A stretch of DNA of 20,572 nucleotides from Planctomycetota bacterium. GTDB lineage: Bacteria > Planctomycetota > Planctomycetia > Pirellulales > Pirellulaceae. The DNA is taken from the NCBI GenBank assembly GCA_029259935.1, contig JAJDEH010000017.1:1-20572 (forward strand), written 5' to 3'. A program made the position numbers and the translations under genes. Below, piece by piece: positions 1-8,228 of this stretch (its first letter is position 1; each line of letters begins with the position of its first letter). The notes under the pieces were generated by a model, which did not search any database, was not told the origin of the DNA, and worked only from the letters and a program-made list of their open reading frames with translations.

Positions 1-361
<361 letters not shown>

Positions 362-398
362 ACCCGCTCAGGGATAGCCGACCTGAGCGGGTTTTTTT
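362..398 (+). terminator. Rho-independent terminator of the 16S transcript
   Basis: A perfect 11-bp stem, ACCCGCTCAGG at 362-372 and CCTGAGCGGGT at 382-392, with a 9-nt loop, runs directly into seven T residues (392-398). This is a textbook intrinsic terminator. It ends the 16S transcript before any tRNA or 23S gene, consistent with unlinked rRNA genes. Confidence 0.93.
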
Positions 399-448
399 GT
401 GCGCGCCACGATAGATTAAGAAGCGAACAAACGAAGTGGAGCAGCATT

Positions 449-916
449 ATGGAGAGCATTCCTCGCGAACTGAAATACGATGGGACGTTTTGGGCTTGCG
501 AGAAGCACTTGGAATGGCTTGGAGAAAAGGTGCCGATTTACATCCATGCAGAGGCCACAGGTCCAACTGAGCAGCAGCTACGTTTGTATGGTCAAATCGT
601 CAGCCGTCGTCGAAGCATGCGTTCGAAAATCGAGACTGCCATGTTCAAGCATTATCAGGACGAGATCTTTGATGCGGGCTTTGGCTTCTTCGTCGACGGT
701 GAATTTGAAGAAGTCCCCGAATTGACGAAGTCAACCGAGATTTGGGGCTTCCTCGATACGCCGAGCGTGGAAATTCAAGAGATGGAAGACGACGATGAAA
801 CGATCCGCTTCCTGGTTGTTTACGGTGTCGCCTGGGACGAGGAACATTACACAGCTCTGTTCGTCGGCAACTGGGAGGTCAAAGATATCGGTGACTCAGG
901 CACTCGCTTTTTCTGA
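449..916 (+). CDS. Small acidic DUF6985/immunity-like protein
   Basis: A 155-residue soluble protein with no signal peptide or membrane segment. The ATG is set by GGAG at 438-441, seven bases upstream. The layout (hydrophobic entry strand, a 'Q..LRLYGQIV' helix around residues 42-51, a later 'AWDEEHYTALFVGNWEV' strand pair near residues 128-144) resembles my recollection of the DUF6985 group, small proteins often seen as orphan or polymorphic-toxin immunity proteins. That assignment is from memory of the pattern and is tentative; the function is unknown. The gene stands alone between the 16S terminator and a minus-strand broken antitoxin gene, with no toxin-like partner in view. An alternative is a housekeeping hypothetical protein unrelated to immunity. 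Confidence 0.8.
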   Translation: MESIPRELKYDGTFWACEKHLEWLGEKVPIYIHAEATGPTEQQLRLYGQIVSRRRSMRSKIETAMFKHYQDEIFDAGFGFFVDGEFEEVPELTKSTEIWGFLDTPSVEIQEMEDDDETIRFLVVYGVAWDEEHYTALFVGNWEVKDIGDSGTRFF

Positions 917-972
917 AGATTGAGCTTTGGAGGAGAATTTCGGACTTAGGGCGCGCCTGTGAATAATTGCCG

Positions 973-1193
973 CTAATACTCATGCTTGTCATTCGAGACG
1001 ATGCCGAAGTCCTTTCGGATGTCCGCGAAGGCTTCAGAGAGCGGTTGCGTTCGCCCGGCGGCAACATCGGCAAGCCCCGCTTTGATGCCTGTTTCCGCAT
1101 CAGCGCGCTCTTCCTGAAGAAGCTTCAAGGCCTCGACAAGCACATCCTCTTTTCGAATCGTGGCTGAAGTTCAAGCGGTACTTCCACGTTCAT
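973..1193 (-). pseudogene. ParD/RelB-like antitoxin, frame-disrupted
   Basis: Translation starts well: ATG at 1193 with AAGGAG at 1207-1202 and good spacing gives MNVEVPLELQPRFEK, a typical ribbon-helix-helix antitoxin opening (MNV.(L/V)P.EL). That frame stops at 1125 after 22 codons. The -1 frame, open from 1170 to a TAG at 973, continues with the expected antitoxin body: a VLVEALKLLQEE helix, then GLADVAAGRTQPLSEAFADI and FGI near the end. One extra base in the A4 run at 1153-1150 would join the halves into about 72 residues, though ParD proteins usually have some ten more residues between these segments, so a longer deletion is also possible. No ParE/RelE toxin lies downstream. I call it a decayed or mis-sequenced antitoxin; an internal GTG start at 1143 is possible but poorly placed. 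Confidence 0.6.
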
Positions 1194-1415
1194 TCGTGTT
1201 TCTCCTTCGTGTTTCCCGTCCTTCAGGACACCGCGACCGTGGCCTCGCAACTAGCAAGAATGCGACCGTAATATTATCTCGTGGTAGGGCCGGTTGCTTG
1301 AAAAGTCGTTTGCTTCGATCATGGCGATGTCCCCTTGTGGTGGCTCTTGCCGTTAAATAGTGGATTTGAAATTACAAAAACTGGATCACGGAAAGGACCC
1401 TTGCGATCCGACATC

Positions 1416-4400
1416 ATGGACCTCCTCGAAGAACTGCGTCGCTGCGAGAGCCTGCTGGACTGCACCATGCTGTCCGACCGCTTTAAGCTGCGCCGGCTCG
1501 CCAAAAGTGTTCGCCAGGCGGCGGACCGGGGTAAGCCCTTCGATCGCCAACTTTCTCGGTTGACGGAGCAGTTGCGCAGGTCGGTCGAGCTGTTCCAGTG
1601 GCGGCAGGCGAACGTTCCCCAGCCGGCCTTTCCCGATGATTTGCCGATCAACTTGGCCCGCGACCAGATTCAGCAAGCGATCCAACGGGAACAAGTCGTG
1701 ATCGTCTGCGGGGAGACCGGATCTGGCAAGTCGACGCAACTACCCAAGATTTGCCTGGCCGCCGGCCGTGGGATTGCCGGCACCATCGGGCATACGCAAC
1801 CGCGACGGCTTGCCGCCCGCTCGGTCGCCGCGCGAATCGCCGAAGAGCTCGGATCGGTGGTGGGACAACACGTCGGCTTCAAGATTCGCTTCACGGACAA
1901 GGCGAGTCCCAAATCGTTTGTCAAACTGATGACCGACGGCATCTTGCTGGCCGAAACACAATCCGATCGGTACCTCGAGCAGTACGATACACTGATCATC
2001 GACGAGGCTCACGAGCGCTCGTTGAACATTGACTTTCTGTTGGGCTACTTGCGGCAACTGCTTGATAAGCGGCGCGACCTCAAGTTGATCATCACGTCGG
2101 CGACCATCGACGCCGAGCGATTTGCCGAGCACTTTCCGTCTCGCGGGCAACCGGCTCGGATCATTGAAGTCTCGGGACGCGGCTATCCGGTCGACGTCCG
2201 TTATCGGCCGCCGGACGAAAGCGATCCCGAGGCCTCCTTCGATCCGCACGACGGGATCGTGGCCGGCGTTGAAGAACTGTGCGGCACCGGCGGGGGCGAC
2301 ATTTTGGTCTTTCTGCCGACCGAACGGGAGATTCGCGACGTGGCCAAGCGGCTGCGCGGCTGGGCGTTGCACCGCGGAGAAAAGCCCGCCATCTTGCCGC
2401 TCTATGCGCGGCTGCCGAACTCGGAACAAAATCGCATCTTCAATTCCGGCGGGCCGCGGCGGATTGTGCTGGCGACGAACGTTGCCGAATCGTCGCTCAC
2501 CGTTCCCGGCATCCGCTATGTTGTCGACACGGGCACGGCGCGGATCAGCCGCTATTCACCTCGCTCGAAAGTGCAGCGGCTGCCGATCGAGTCGGTGTCG
2601 CGAGCCTCCGCCGATCAGCGGGCGGGGCGCTGCGGCCGGGTCGCGCCGGGAATCTGCATCCGCCTGTATGGGGAAGAGGACTACCTTACTCGACGCCAGT
2701 TCACGACGCCCGAGATTCGCCGCACGAACTTGGCGGCCGTGATTCTGCGGATGCTGGCCTTGAAGCTGGGCGACATCGAGAGCTTTCCCTTTCTCGACCC
2801 ACCGCAGCAGGAGGCCGTGCGCGACGGGTATCGCACATTATTCGAACTCGGGGCGACCGATCGCGACGGAAAGCTGACCGAGATCGGCGAGCGGATGAGC
2901 CACATGCCGGTCGACCCACGCATTGCCCGGATGATTCTGGCGGCCTTTGACGAACGTTGCCTGGCCGAGATGCTGATCATCGCGTCCGCCTTGGAAGTGC
3001 AAGACCCGCGCGATCGGCCGGTCGAAAAGGAAAAGCAGGCCGACGAGTGCCACGCGCGGTTTTCCAATTCGTCTTCCGACTTCATGTCGTATTTGAAACT
3101 GTGGGATTATTTTCATGAGCGCAAAGCCGAGTTATCGCAAAACAAACTGCGGAAAGCCTGCCGCGACAGCTTTCTGTCTTTCAACCGCATGCGCGAGTGG
3201 CTCGACGTTCATCGGCAGTTGAAGCAGATCGTGGGCGACAGTGGAATTCGCCCCGCCAAACGCCAGGACGATTACAGTGCCATTCATCGTTCGTTGCTGA
3301 CGGGTCTGCTGTCGAACGTGGCCAAACGTGTCGACAAGCGAAGCTATCAAGGCTTGGGCGGAGTGAAGTCGTACATTTGGCCAGGGTCGCATCTGTTCAA
3401 GGAACCTCCCGAGTGGATCATGGCGGCCGAAGTTGTCGAAACGAGCCAGCGTTACTTGCGTTGCGTGGCCCGGATCAACCGCAACTGGATCGAACCTCGC
3501 GCTGATCACTTGGTCGAGCGAACCTACCGGGATCCGCACTGGTCGCGAAAACGCGACACCGTGATCGCCACGGAGAAGGTGAGCCTGTTTCGGCTTCCGG
3601 TCGAAACCAAACGGGGCCGCAAGTATGGCAAGATCGATCCGGCCGTCGCGCGGCATTTGTTCCTGCGACATGCCTTGGTGCAAGGGGATCTCAATTCCAA
3701 GCTCGAATTTTTTGTTAGCAATCAGGCTTTGATCGAGCAGTTAGCCCTGCAGGCCGCCAAATCGCGTGACTCGGGGTATTTGATTTCCGAAGCGGCACAG
3801 TACGACTTTTACGACAGTCTTGTGCCCGCCGACGTCCACGACACTCGCAGCTTGCGTCAATGGATGAAGCGGGCTAAACGCGAGGAGACAGACCGTTTGT
3901 TTATGACATCCGCCGACTTTGTCGATTCGCTAGACGAGAGTCCGGTAACGGCGAATTTTCCGGATGTCATTCAAGCGGGCGAAATCGATCTGAGGGTCGA
4001 CTATCACTTCGAGCCCGGCGAGGAAACCGACGGGGCCAGCGTGACCGTGCCGATCGAGGCGCTCGACCAGTTGGAAAGCTATCAGCTTGAATGGGGAGTG
4101 CCCGGGCTGCTGCATGAAAAGGTGACGGCCATGATCCGATCGTTGCCCAAAGCGGCGCGTCGCAATCTGATCCCCGCGCCGGACGTAGCCGCGGCGGCGT
4201 TGGAAACGGTCCGTTGTGGTGAGGGGCCGTTTTTGCCGACGATTGCCCAAGCGCTCAGCCGTCAGGCCGGCGAACCGATTGCCGCCGCCGAATTTCAAAC
4301 CGATTCGCTCCCGCAACATTTGAAAGTGAATATCCGCGTCGTCGACGGGGCGGGAAAGGTGCTGTCTCACGGCCGCGACTTGGACGAACTGCGGCGGCAG

Positions 4401-5321
4401 TTGGGCGTTGAGGCCCGCGAAGGCCGCAGTCTGATCACCGACCCCGATTGGAACAAGGACGGCCTAACCTGCTGGGACTTTGGTGAGCTGCCGGCGTCGA
4501 TTGCACTGAATCGCGGCGGCTACAAGATCACGGGCTTTCCGATGCTGGTCGATCAGGGCGATTCGGTCGCCTTGCGGCTGTCCGGCAACAAGGAAGCCGC
4601 CAGGCAAACGTCGCGACTGGGCGTGCGGCGTTTGATCGTGCTGGCGGAGGCGCGCGAACTAAGAGAACAAATCGCTTGGCTCCCCCGTCTTAATGAAATC
4701 GCACTCATCACCAAAACTCTGCCCTATCGGGTCGATCTTCAAGAAGACTTACAGGACCTGCTGGCCGATCTGGCGTTCCTCGGCCAAAGGGAACTGCCTC
4801 GCGACGAATCGGAATTCGCCAAGATGCGCGAACTGGGCGGCATCGAACTCCCCGGGGCCGTTCAAGACTTGGCAAAGATCGTGGCTCCGCTGTTTGACGG
4901 CTATCATCAAGCATGCCTTCATTTGCTGGAAATCGAAGGGCCGAAGTGGGAAGTTGTTCGGCACGATATAATGCAGCAGATCGGCGCCCTGCTGGCCGAG
5001 GGCTTTTTGAAACATACGCCGGTTACGTGGTTGGCCGAGTACCCTCGATATTTCAACGCCGCACTATTCCGAATCGAGCAATTGAAGAGCGGAAGTTTGC
5101 AGCGTGATTTGGAAATGACCGAACAGTTGTCGCGGCTGACCGCGGAGTACTCGCGTCGTCGCGCCGATCATCAACAGCGAGGAATCTTTGACGCCGAACT
5201 GGAACGGTACCGCTGGATGCTGGAAGAATTTCGCGTGTCGCTGTTCGCGCAGCGGTTGGGCACGTCGCTCAAAGTTTCTCCCGAACGATTGGAAAAACAA
5301 TGGATGAAGACCAAGCTTTGA
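1416..5321 (+). CDS. hrpA: ATP-dependent RNA helicase HrpA (DEAH box)
   Basis: A 1301-residue DEAH-box RNA helicase, matching the roughly 1300 residues of E. coli HrpA. Visible motifs: Walker A GETGSGKST from residue 99, DEAH at 196-199, SAT about 30 residues later, and motif VI QRAGRCGR at 401-408. A winged-helix/HA2 region follows near residues 450-550, then an OB-type region, then the long C-terminal DUF3418 region typical of bacterial HrpA. The family is cytoplasmic, hydrolyses NTP to remodel RNA, and in E. coli has been linked to fimbrial mRNA processing and rescue of stalled ribosomes. The frame is open upstream to an ATG at 1335, but I prefer the ATG at 1416 because MDLLEEL matches the family start and the length then fits. 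A GGAAAGGA lies 18 bases upstream, rather far for a ribosome site. Confidence 0.95.
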   Translation: MDLLEELRRCESLLDCTMLSDRFKLRRLAKSVRQAADRGKPFDRQLSRLTEQLRRSVELFQWRQANVPQPAFPDDLPINLARDQIQQAIQREQVVIVCGETGSGKSTQLPKICLAAGRGIAGTIGHTQPRRLAARSVAARIAEELGSVVGQHVGFKIRFTDKASPKSFVKLMTDGILLAETQSDRYLEQYDTLIIDEAHERSLNIDFLLGYLRQLLDKRRDLKLIITSATIDAERFAEHFPSRGQPARIIEVSGRGYPVDVRYRPPDESDPEASFDPHDGIVAGVEELCGTGGGDILVFLPTEREIRDVAKRLRGWALHRGEKPAILPLYARLPNSEQNRIFNSGGPRRIVLATNVAESSLTVPGIRYVVDTGTARISRYSPRSKVQRLPIESVSRASADQRAGRCGRVAPGICIRLYGEEDYLTRRQFTTPEIRRTNLAAVILRMLALKLGDIESFPFLDPPQQEAVRDGYRTLFELGATDRDGKLTEIGERMSHMPVDPRIARMILAAFDERCLAEMLIIASALEVQDPRDRPVEKEKQADECHARFSNSSSDFMSYLKLWDYFHERKAELSQNKLRKACRDSFLSFNRMREWLDVHRQLKQIVGDSGIRPAKRQDDYSAIHRSLLTGLLSNVAKRVDKRSYQGLGGVKSYIWPGSHLFKEPPEWIMAAEVVETSQRYLRCVARINRNWIEPRADHLVERTYRDPHWSRKRDTVIATEKVSLFRLPVETKRGRKYGKIDPAVARHLFLRHALVQGDLNSKLEFFVSNQALIEQLALQAAKSRDSGYLISEAAQYDFYDSLVPADVHDTRSLRQWMKRAKREETDRLFMTSADFVDSLDESPVTANFPDVIQAGEIDLRVDYHFEPGEETDGASVTVPIEALDQLESYQLEWGVPGLLHEKVTAMIRSLPKAARRNLIPAPDVAAAALETVRCGEGPFLPTIAQALSRQAGEPIAAAEFQTDSLPQHLKVNIRVVDGAGKVLSHGRDLDELRRQLGVEAREGRSLITDPDWNKDGLTCWDFGELPASIALNRGGYKITGFPMLVDQGDSVALRLSGNKEAARQTSRLGVRRLIVLAEARELREQIAWLPRLNEIALITKTLPYRVDLQEDLQDLLADLAFLGQRELPRDESEFAKMRELGGIELPGAVQDLAKIVAPLFDGYHQACLHLLEIEGPKWEVVRHDIMQQIGALLAEGFLKHTPVTWLAEYPRYFNAALFRIEQLKSGSLQRDLEMTEQLSRLTAEYSRRRADHQQRGIFDAELERYRWMLEEFRVSLFAQRLGTSLKVSPERLEKQWMKTKL

Positions 5322-5379
5322 TTCTCGCCTCGGCTCGTGAAGACGAACGCATGCGGCCCAGACAAGTCACTCTTTTGCC

Positions 5380-5952
5380 ATGACGTTATGGAAAGCGCTT
5401 TTCAGAAGTTGCTTGCTGCGATGTCCCGAGTGCGGGAAAGGCCGTTTCGCGCGAAGCTGGATCGCCTGCCATGACGAGTGCGCGCATTGCGGCTTGGACT
5501 TTCGAGTCGATTGGGGGTTCTATCTCGGATCCATCTACGTCAGTTATGCGGTCACCGGCGTCATTATCACGGCGACTTGCGTGCCTTTGATTCTTGCCCG
5601 GACGGTGCCGTGGTCGATACTTACTCCAGCGGCCGTCGGCTTTTGTATCGCGTTTCCATTTTGGTTCTGGCGATACTCGCGCAGCATCTGGTTTGGCCTC
5701 AACTATTGGCTCGATAAGCGGGGCCGCGCTCAGCGGACGATGCAACAGAGAGCCGCCGAACAAACAGAAAAGGCGGACGGAGTCGAAGATCAAGCGAACG
5801 ACGGACAGCCCCGATTCCAATTCACTTGCCCCTATTGTTACAGTCGCGATACAAACCCCGAAAGTAAAAGAAATTCTTGGTCAAACTGCTCCAAATGCGG
5901 GGAGCGAGTCTTGTTAATACCGACCCAAATCTCCGAGGAAAACCCGGATTAG
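5380..5952 (+). CDS. DUF983 zinc-ribbon membrane protein
   Basis: A 190-residue protein starting 58 bases after hrpA on the same strand. It opens with a CPEC/CAHC zinc ribbon (cysteines near 15, 18, 34, 37), then two membrane helices (about 48-75 and 81-108) separated by a short loop, an aromatic-rich amphipathic stretch (FWFWRYSRSIWFGLNYWL) and a charged linker. This is the DUF983 layout. Odd here is an extra tail with a second zinc-ribbon pair, CPYC and CSKCGE (about residues 150-175), which ordinary DUF983 proteins of about 130 residues lack. The molecular function of DUF983 is not known. Co-transcription with hrpA is plausible from spacing only; no clear Shine-Dalgarno precedes the ATG. 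Confidence 0.85.
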   Translation: MTLWKALFRSCLLRCPECGKGRFARSWIACHDECAHCGLDFRVDWGFYLGSIYVSYAVTGVIITATCVPLILARTVPWSILTPAAVGFCIAFPFWFWRYSRSIWFGLNYWLDKRGRAQRTMQQRAAEQTEKADGVEDQANDGQPRFQFTCPYCYSRDTNPESKRNSWSNCSKCGERVLLIPTQISEENPD

Positions 5953-6163
5953 AGAACCCGCGGACAAAATTCTCCGTAATCCTTCATGAAGACGGGAACA
6001 TTTTCCCAAATCCTACATCCAAGATTACGAACACTTATTGAAGGCAATCCAAAACAGGGAACCAGCATCGGACATCGCGAACCAAGTGCAGGCATAGCGT
6101 GTCCCAAAGGACGAAACCCAAAGCCACTCACGGGGGCTTGTCCTAATCAACTGAGAGAACACC

Positions 6164-6385
6164 ATGAATTCAATCATCACCGATACCGTGAAAAGAGATA
6201 TCTGCGCCCGTGCCGCTCAGGTCGCTAGCGAGGACGAGGTGGCCGATACTATCTTTGCCGGCTTGTCCCAGGCATGTATCGATTGGCGAGAAGTCGACCT
6301 TGAAGAGACGAAGGCCTTGTTGGTGCAAGCAATCCGGTCGTTTCGCCGAAACCATGAGCATGCGTTGCTAAGATTGGCGAGCTAG
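6164..6385 (+). CDS. Small hypothetical protein (73 aa)
   Basis: A 73-residue acidic, mostly helical protein with no signal or membrane segment; I do not recognise a family. The start is ATG at 6164 behind a weak purine stretch GAGAG about seven bases upstream. Composition looks coding, with alternating charged and hydrophobic residues and G/C-ending codons similar to neighbours. It faces the small gene ending at 6520, and an inverted repeat at 6493-6516 lies between the two stop codons. It could be non-coding, but the opposite-strand reading looks less protein-like. Confidence 0.5.
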   Translation: MNSIITDTVKRDICARAAQVASEDEVADTIFAGLSQACIDWREVDLEETKALLVQAIRSFRRNHEHALLRLAS

Positions 6386-6492
6386 TAGCTTCTAGATGGC
6401 GCTGGCTGTTCCAATGTCATGCGAACATGGTTTGTTGATGGCTCGTGTTTTCGCCGAGCGAACAACGAAACCGGCTGACCAAGCGGTGCGCA

Positions 6493-6516
6493 ACTTTCAT
6501 TGCAGGCAATGAAAGT
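6493..6516. terminator. Perfect 11-bp inverted repeat between convergent genes
   Basis: ACTTTCATTGC (6493-6503) and GCAATGAAAGT (6506-6516) are exact reverse complements separated by only AG. The repeat begins four bases beyond the stop codon of the minus-strand gene ending at 6520 and follows the plus-strand gene ending at 6385. The position suits a bidirectional terminator or an RNA 3'-end stabiliser, but there is no T-run on either side. A dimeric-protein binding site is the alternative. Confidence 0.45.
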
Positions 6517-6519
6517 GCC

Positions 6520-6705
6520 CTAGCGTTCTTCCAACGACAATTTCTCGATAATGTCGGGAGCGCCGGGAGTCAGACTGCGGATTTTTCCCGCGATTTGGAC
6601 CTTTTCCGAGACCGTCGCCTTCTCCGCGCGTCGCTTGAGCTGAGTCATTTTCTTTAGTCGATGGCGACGTCTCTTGATTTCCTTGCGGCGTTCGCTGCAG
6701 CTCAC
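6520..6705 (-). CDS. Small basic DUF6800-like protein
   Basis: A 61-residue, strongly basic protein starting with GTG at 6705. The start is supported by GAGGAG at 6717-6712 with a six-base spacer. The N-terminal half is a run of Arg/Lys in SERRKEIKRRRHRLKKM style, followed by KRRAEKAT and a short hydrophobic C-terminal part ending LTPGAPDIIEKLSLEER. This pattern recalls DUF6800, a small family I know only from planctomycetes; the name is from memory. The charge suggests RNA, DNA or ribosome contact, which is inference only. Its stop sits beside the inverted repeat at 6493-6516. Confidence 0.75.
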   Translation of the reverse strand: MSCSERRKEIKRRRHRLKKMTQLKRRAEKATVSEKVQIAGKIRSLTPGAPDIIEKLSLEER

Positions 6706-6813
6706 GGAGTTCTCCTCTAAATAGGTGGTCCGATGGGGGAATTAGGCGAACTCGTCATGCTACCGCAACCCTCGGTCCTCTTCAATACGCGTATCTCCCC
6801 ATTTTCCCGTTCG

Positions 6814-8136
6814 TTACTCGGCAAGCCGGCGGGTGCAGTTGACGCAGACCCAGAAAATCGCCGTCAAGATGTACATGCCACCAACAAAGATGAATAACGT
6901 GTTCCAGCCGTAACCGCCCAGGACATACCCCATGACGGGACCGGCCACCGTGGCACCCACAGATCCCACCATGTTGACCATTCCGAACACGCGTCCCGAC
7001 GCCCGTCCGCCGATATCGGTCACCGTGCCCCACCAGGTCGGCTGGCTCCAATCGCTGAAGAATTTACAAAAGAACAGCACGAACATCACCATGCGGCCGT
7101 CTTCCACCAACACGCTGGCCACGATCAGCACCGCGGCCACGATCTTTCCCGTGGATGCCACTAAACTTCGCGCGACGCGCCGATTCTTCGTGGCCCGTAT
7201 CAGGACGTCGTTCAAGATCCCGCCACACATGCCTCCGAATGCACCGCCCCAAATTGGAAGCCCCGCGAAGATTCCCATCTGAGCCGCGCTGAAACCTTTT
7301 TCTTCGACCAGAAACTGAGGCATGTAAAAGACGAACAAATTGTCGGCGAACGTGCTGCAAAACGAAGCAGACATGAACAAGCCCAGATTGAAGGTATTGG
7401 GCAACGTCCATCGCATGCGCACTTTGCCTGGCTTCGCCGGTGCCTCGCCCTCCTCCACCAAACGTTGTTCTTCGGTGTTCGACCAAGGGTGCTGGGCCGG
7501 ACTGTCGCGAAACATCAACCAGAACCCGAGCGCGAACAAGACGCCGACGCTGGCCAGCATGAACAACGACGTCTGCCAACTGACGCCCATGAAAGTCATC
7601 ATGACCGTGCCGATGATGAACGGCGAGAATGCACCGCCGGCCCGGCCCGCAAACGACGCCACCACTCCTTGTAACGACGTACGGATTTTCAGCGGAAACC
7701 AGCTCTTGGTGATTTTGCCCAGACTCGGATAGCACGGCGACTGAGTGGCCCCAAACGACAATCGAAACGCGAGCAGCCCCCAAAAGCGCCCGGTCAATGC
7801 CGGCCCGATCATCGCGATCGACCACAGCAGGGCCGCGATTGGAATCATGAATCGTGGGCCAATCACATCACTCGCCCAGCCACCGGGAAACTGCCCCAAG
7901 GCGTAGGTCAAATTGAAGGAGGCATCCAGCCAGCCCATCTCTCCGTCGGTCAAGCCATACTCGGCCTTGAAATAAGGCCGGGTTGCTCCCCACGCGTATC
8001 GATGCACATAGGTCAGAAAACTGGTAAACGCCGCGATGAAGAAAATCAGCCACCGCGTATTGGTTGGCCTGAGCCAGTCCGATTTTCCACCAAGTGAAGA
8101 ATCTCCTTCCGGCGGTTGATACGGATTCTCGGCCAT
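6814..8136 (-). CDS. MFS transporter, ACS-like
   Basis: A 440-residue membrane protein with about twelve hydrophobic segments split by a central charged loop (around residues 225-245), the major facilitator layout. The first helix is WLIFFIAAFTSFLTYVHRYA, and the loop between helices 2 and 3 carries a motif-A-like GGWASDVIGPRFMI. The overall pattern fits the anion:cation symporter group that takes up organic acids; the substrate is not readable. The N-terminus MAENPYQPP carries an NPYQPP-type motif common on planctomycete membrane proteins. There is no Shine-Dalgarno; an A7 run precedes the ATG. It starts 92 bases after the M20 hydrolase on the same strand, so the two are probably one operon, with the transporter importing the product or exchanging the substrate of the secreted enzyme. 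Confidence 0.88.
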   Translation of the reverse strand: MAENPYQPPEGDSSLGGKSDWLRPTNTRWLIFFIAAFTSFLTYVHRYAWGATRPYFKAEYGLTDGEMGWLDASFNLTYALGQFPGGWASDVIGPRFMIPIAALLWSIAMIGPALTGRFWGLLAFRLSFGATQSPCYPSLGKITKSWFPLKIRTSLQGVVASFAGRAGGAFSPFIIGTVMMTFMGVSWQTSLFMLASVGVLFALGFWLMFRDSPAQHPWSNTEEQRLVEEGEAPAKPGKVRMRWTLPNTFNLGLFMSASFCSTFADNLFVFYMPQFLVEEKGFSAAQMGIFAGLPIWGGAFGGMCGGILNDVLIRATKNRRVARSLVASTGKIVAAVLIVASVLVEDGRMVMFVLFFCKFFSDWSQPTWWGTVTDIGGRASGRVFGMVNMVGSVGATVAGPVMGYVLGGYGWNTLFIFVGGMYILTAIFWVCVNCTRRLAE

Positions 8137-8228
8137 GTATTTTTTTGTGGCGTTGGAATGTCAAACAGGGATTAGGTCGGTTTGCCCCGGACGAATAAGA
8201 AAGCGAACCGACGACGGAGTCTGCAAGA

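Noticed and set aside
967..1360. Two short plus-strand frames upstream of hrpA
   Set aside because: They are antisense to the antitoxin remnant or lack ribosome sites; the minus-strand reading explains the coding signal.
1335..1415. 27-codon N-terminal extension of HrpA
   Set aside because: No ribosome site at 1335, and the start at 1416 gives the usual family length.
1740..2429. Long antisense frames inside hrpA, also inside pilB and the kinases
   Set aside because: These are shadows produced by codon bias in the GC-rich sense genes; no antisense product shows a recognisable fold or ribosome site.
5953..6163. Opposing short frames between DUF983 and the 73-residue gene
   Set aside because: Both readings are rich in Pro/Gly/Arg with no family resemblance and no ribosome site; treated as intergenic.
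6445..6657. Plus-strand 70-codon frame
   Set aside because: It overlaps the inverted repeat and is antisense to the better supported small basic protein (6520-6705), which has a ribosome site; the residues are not protein-like.
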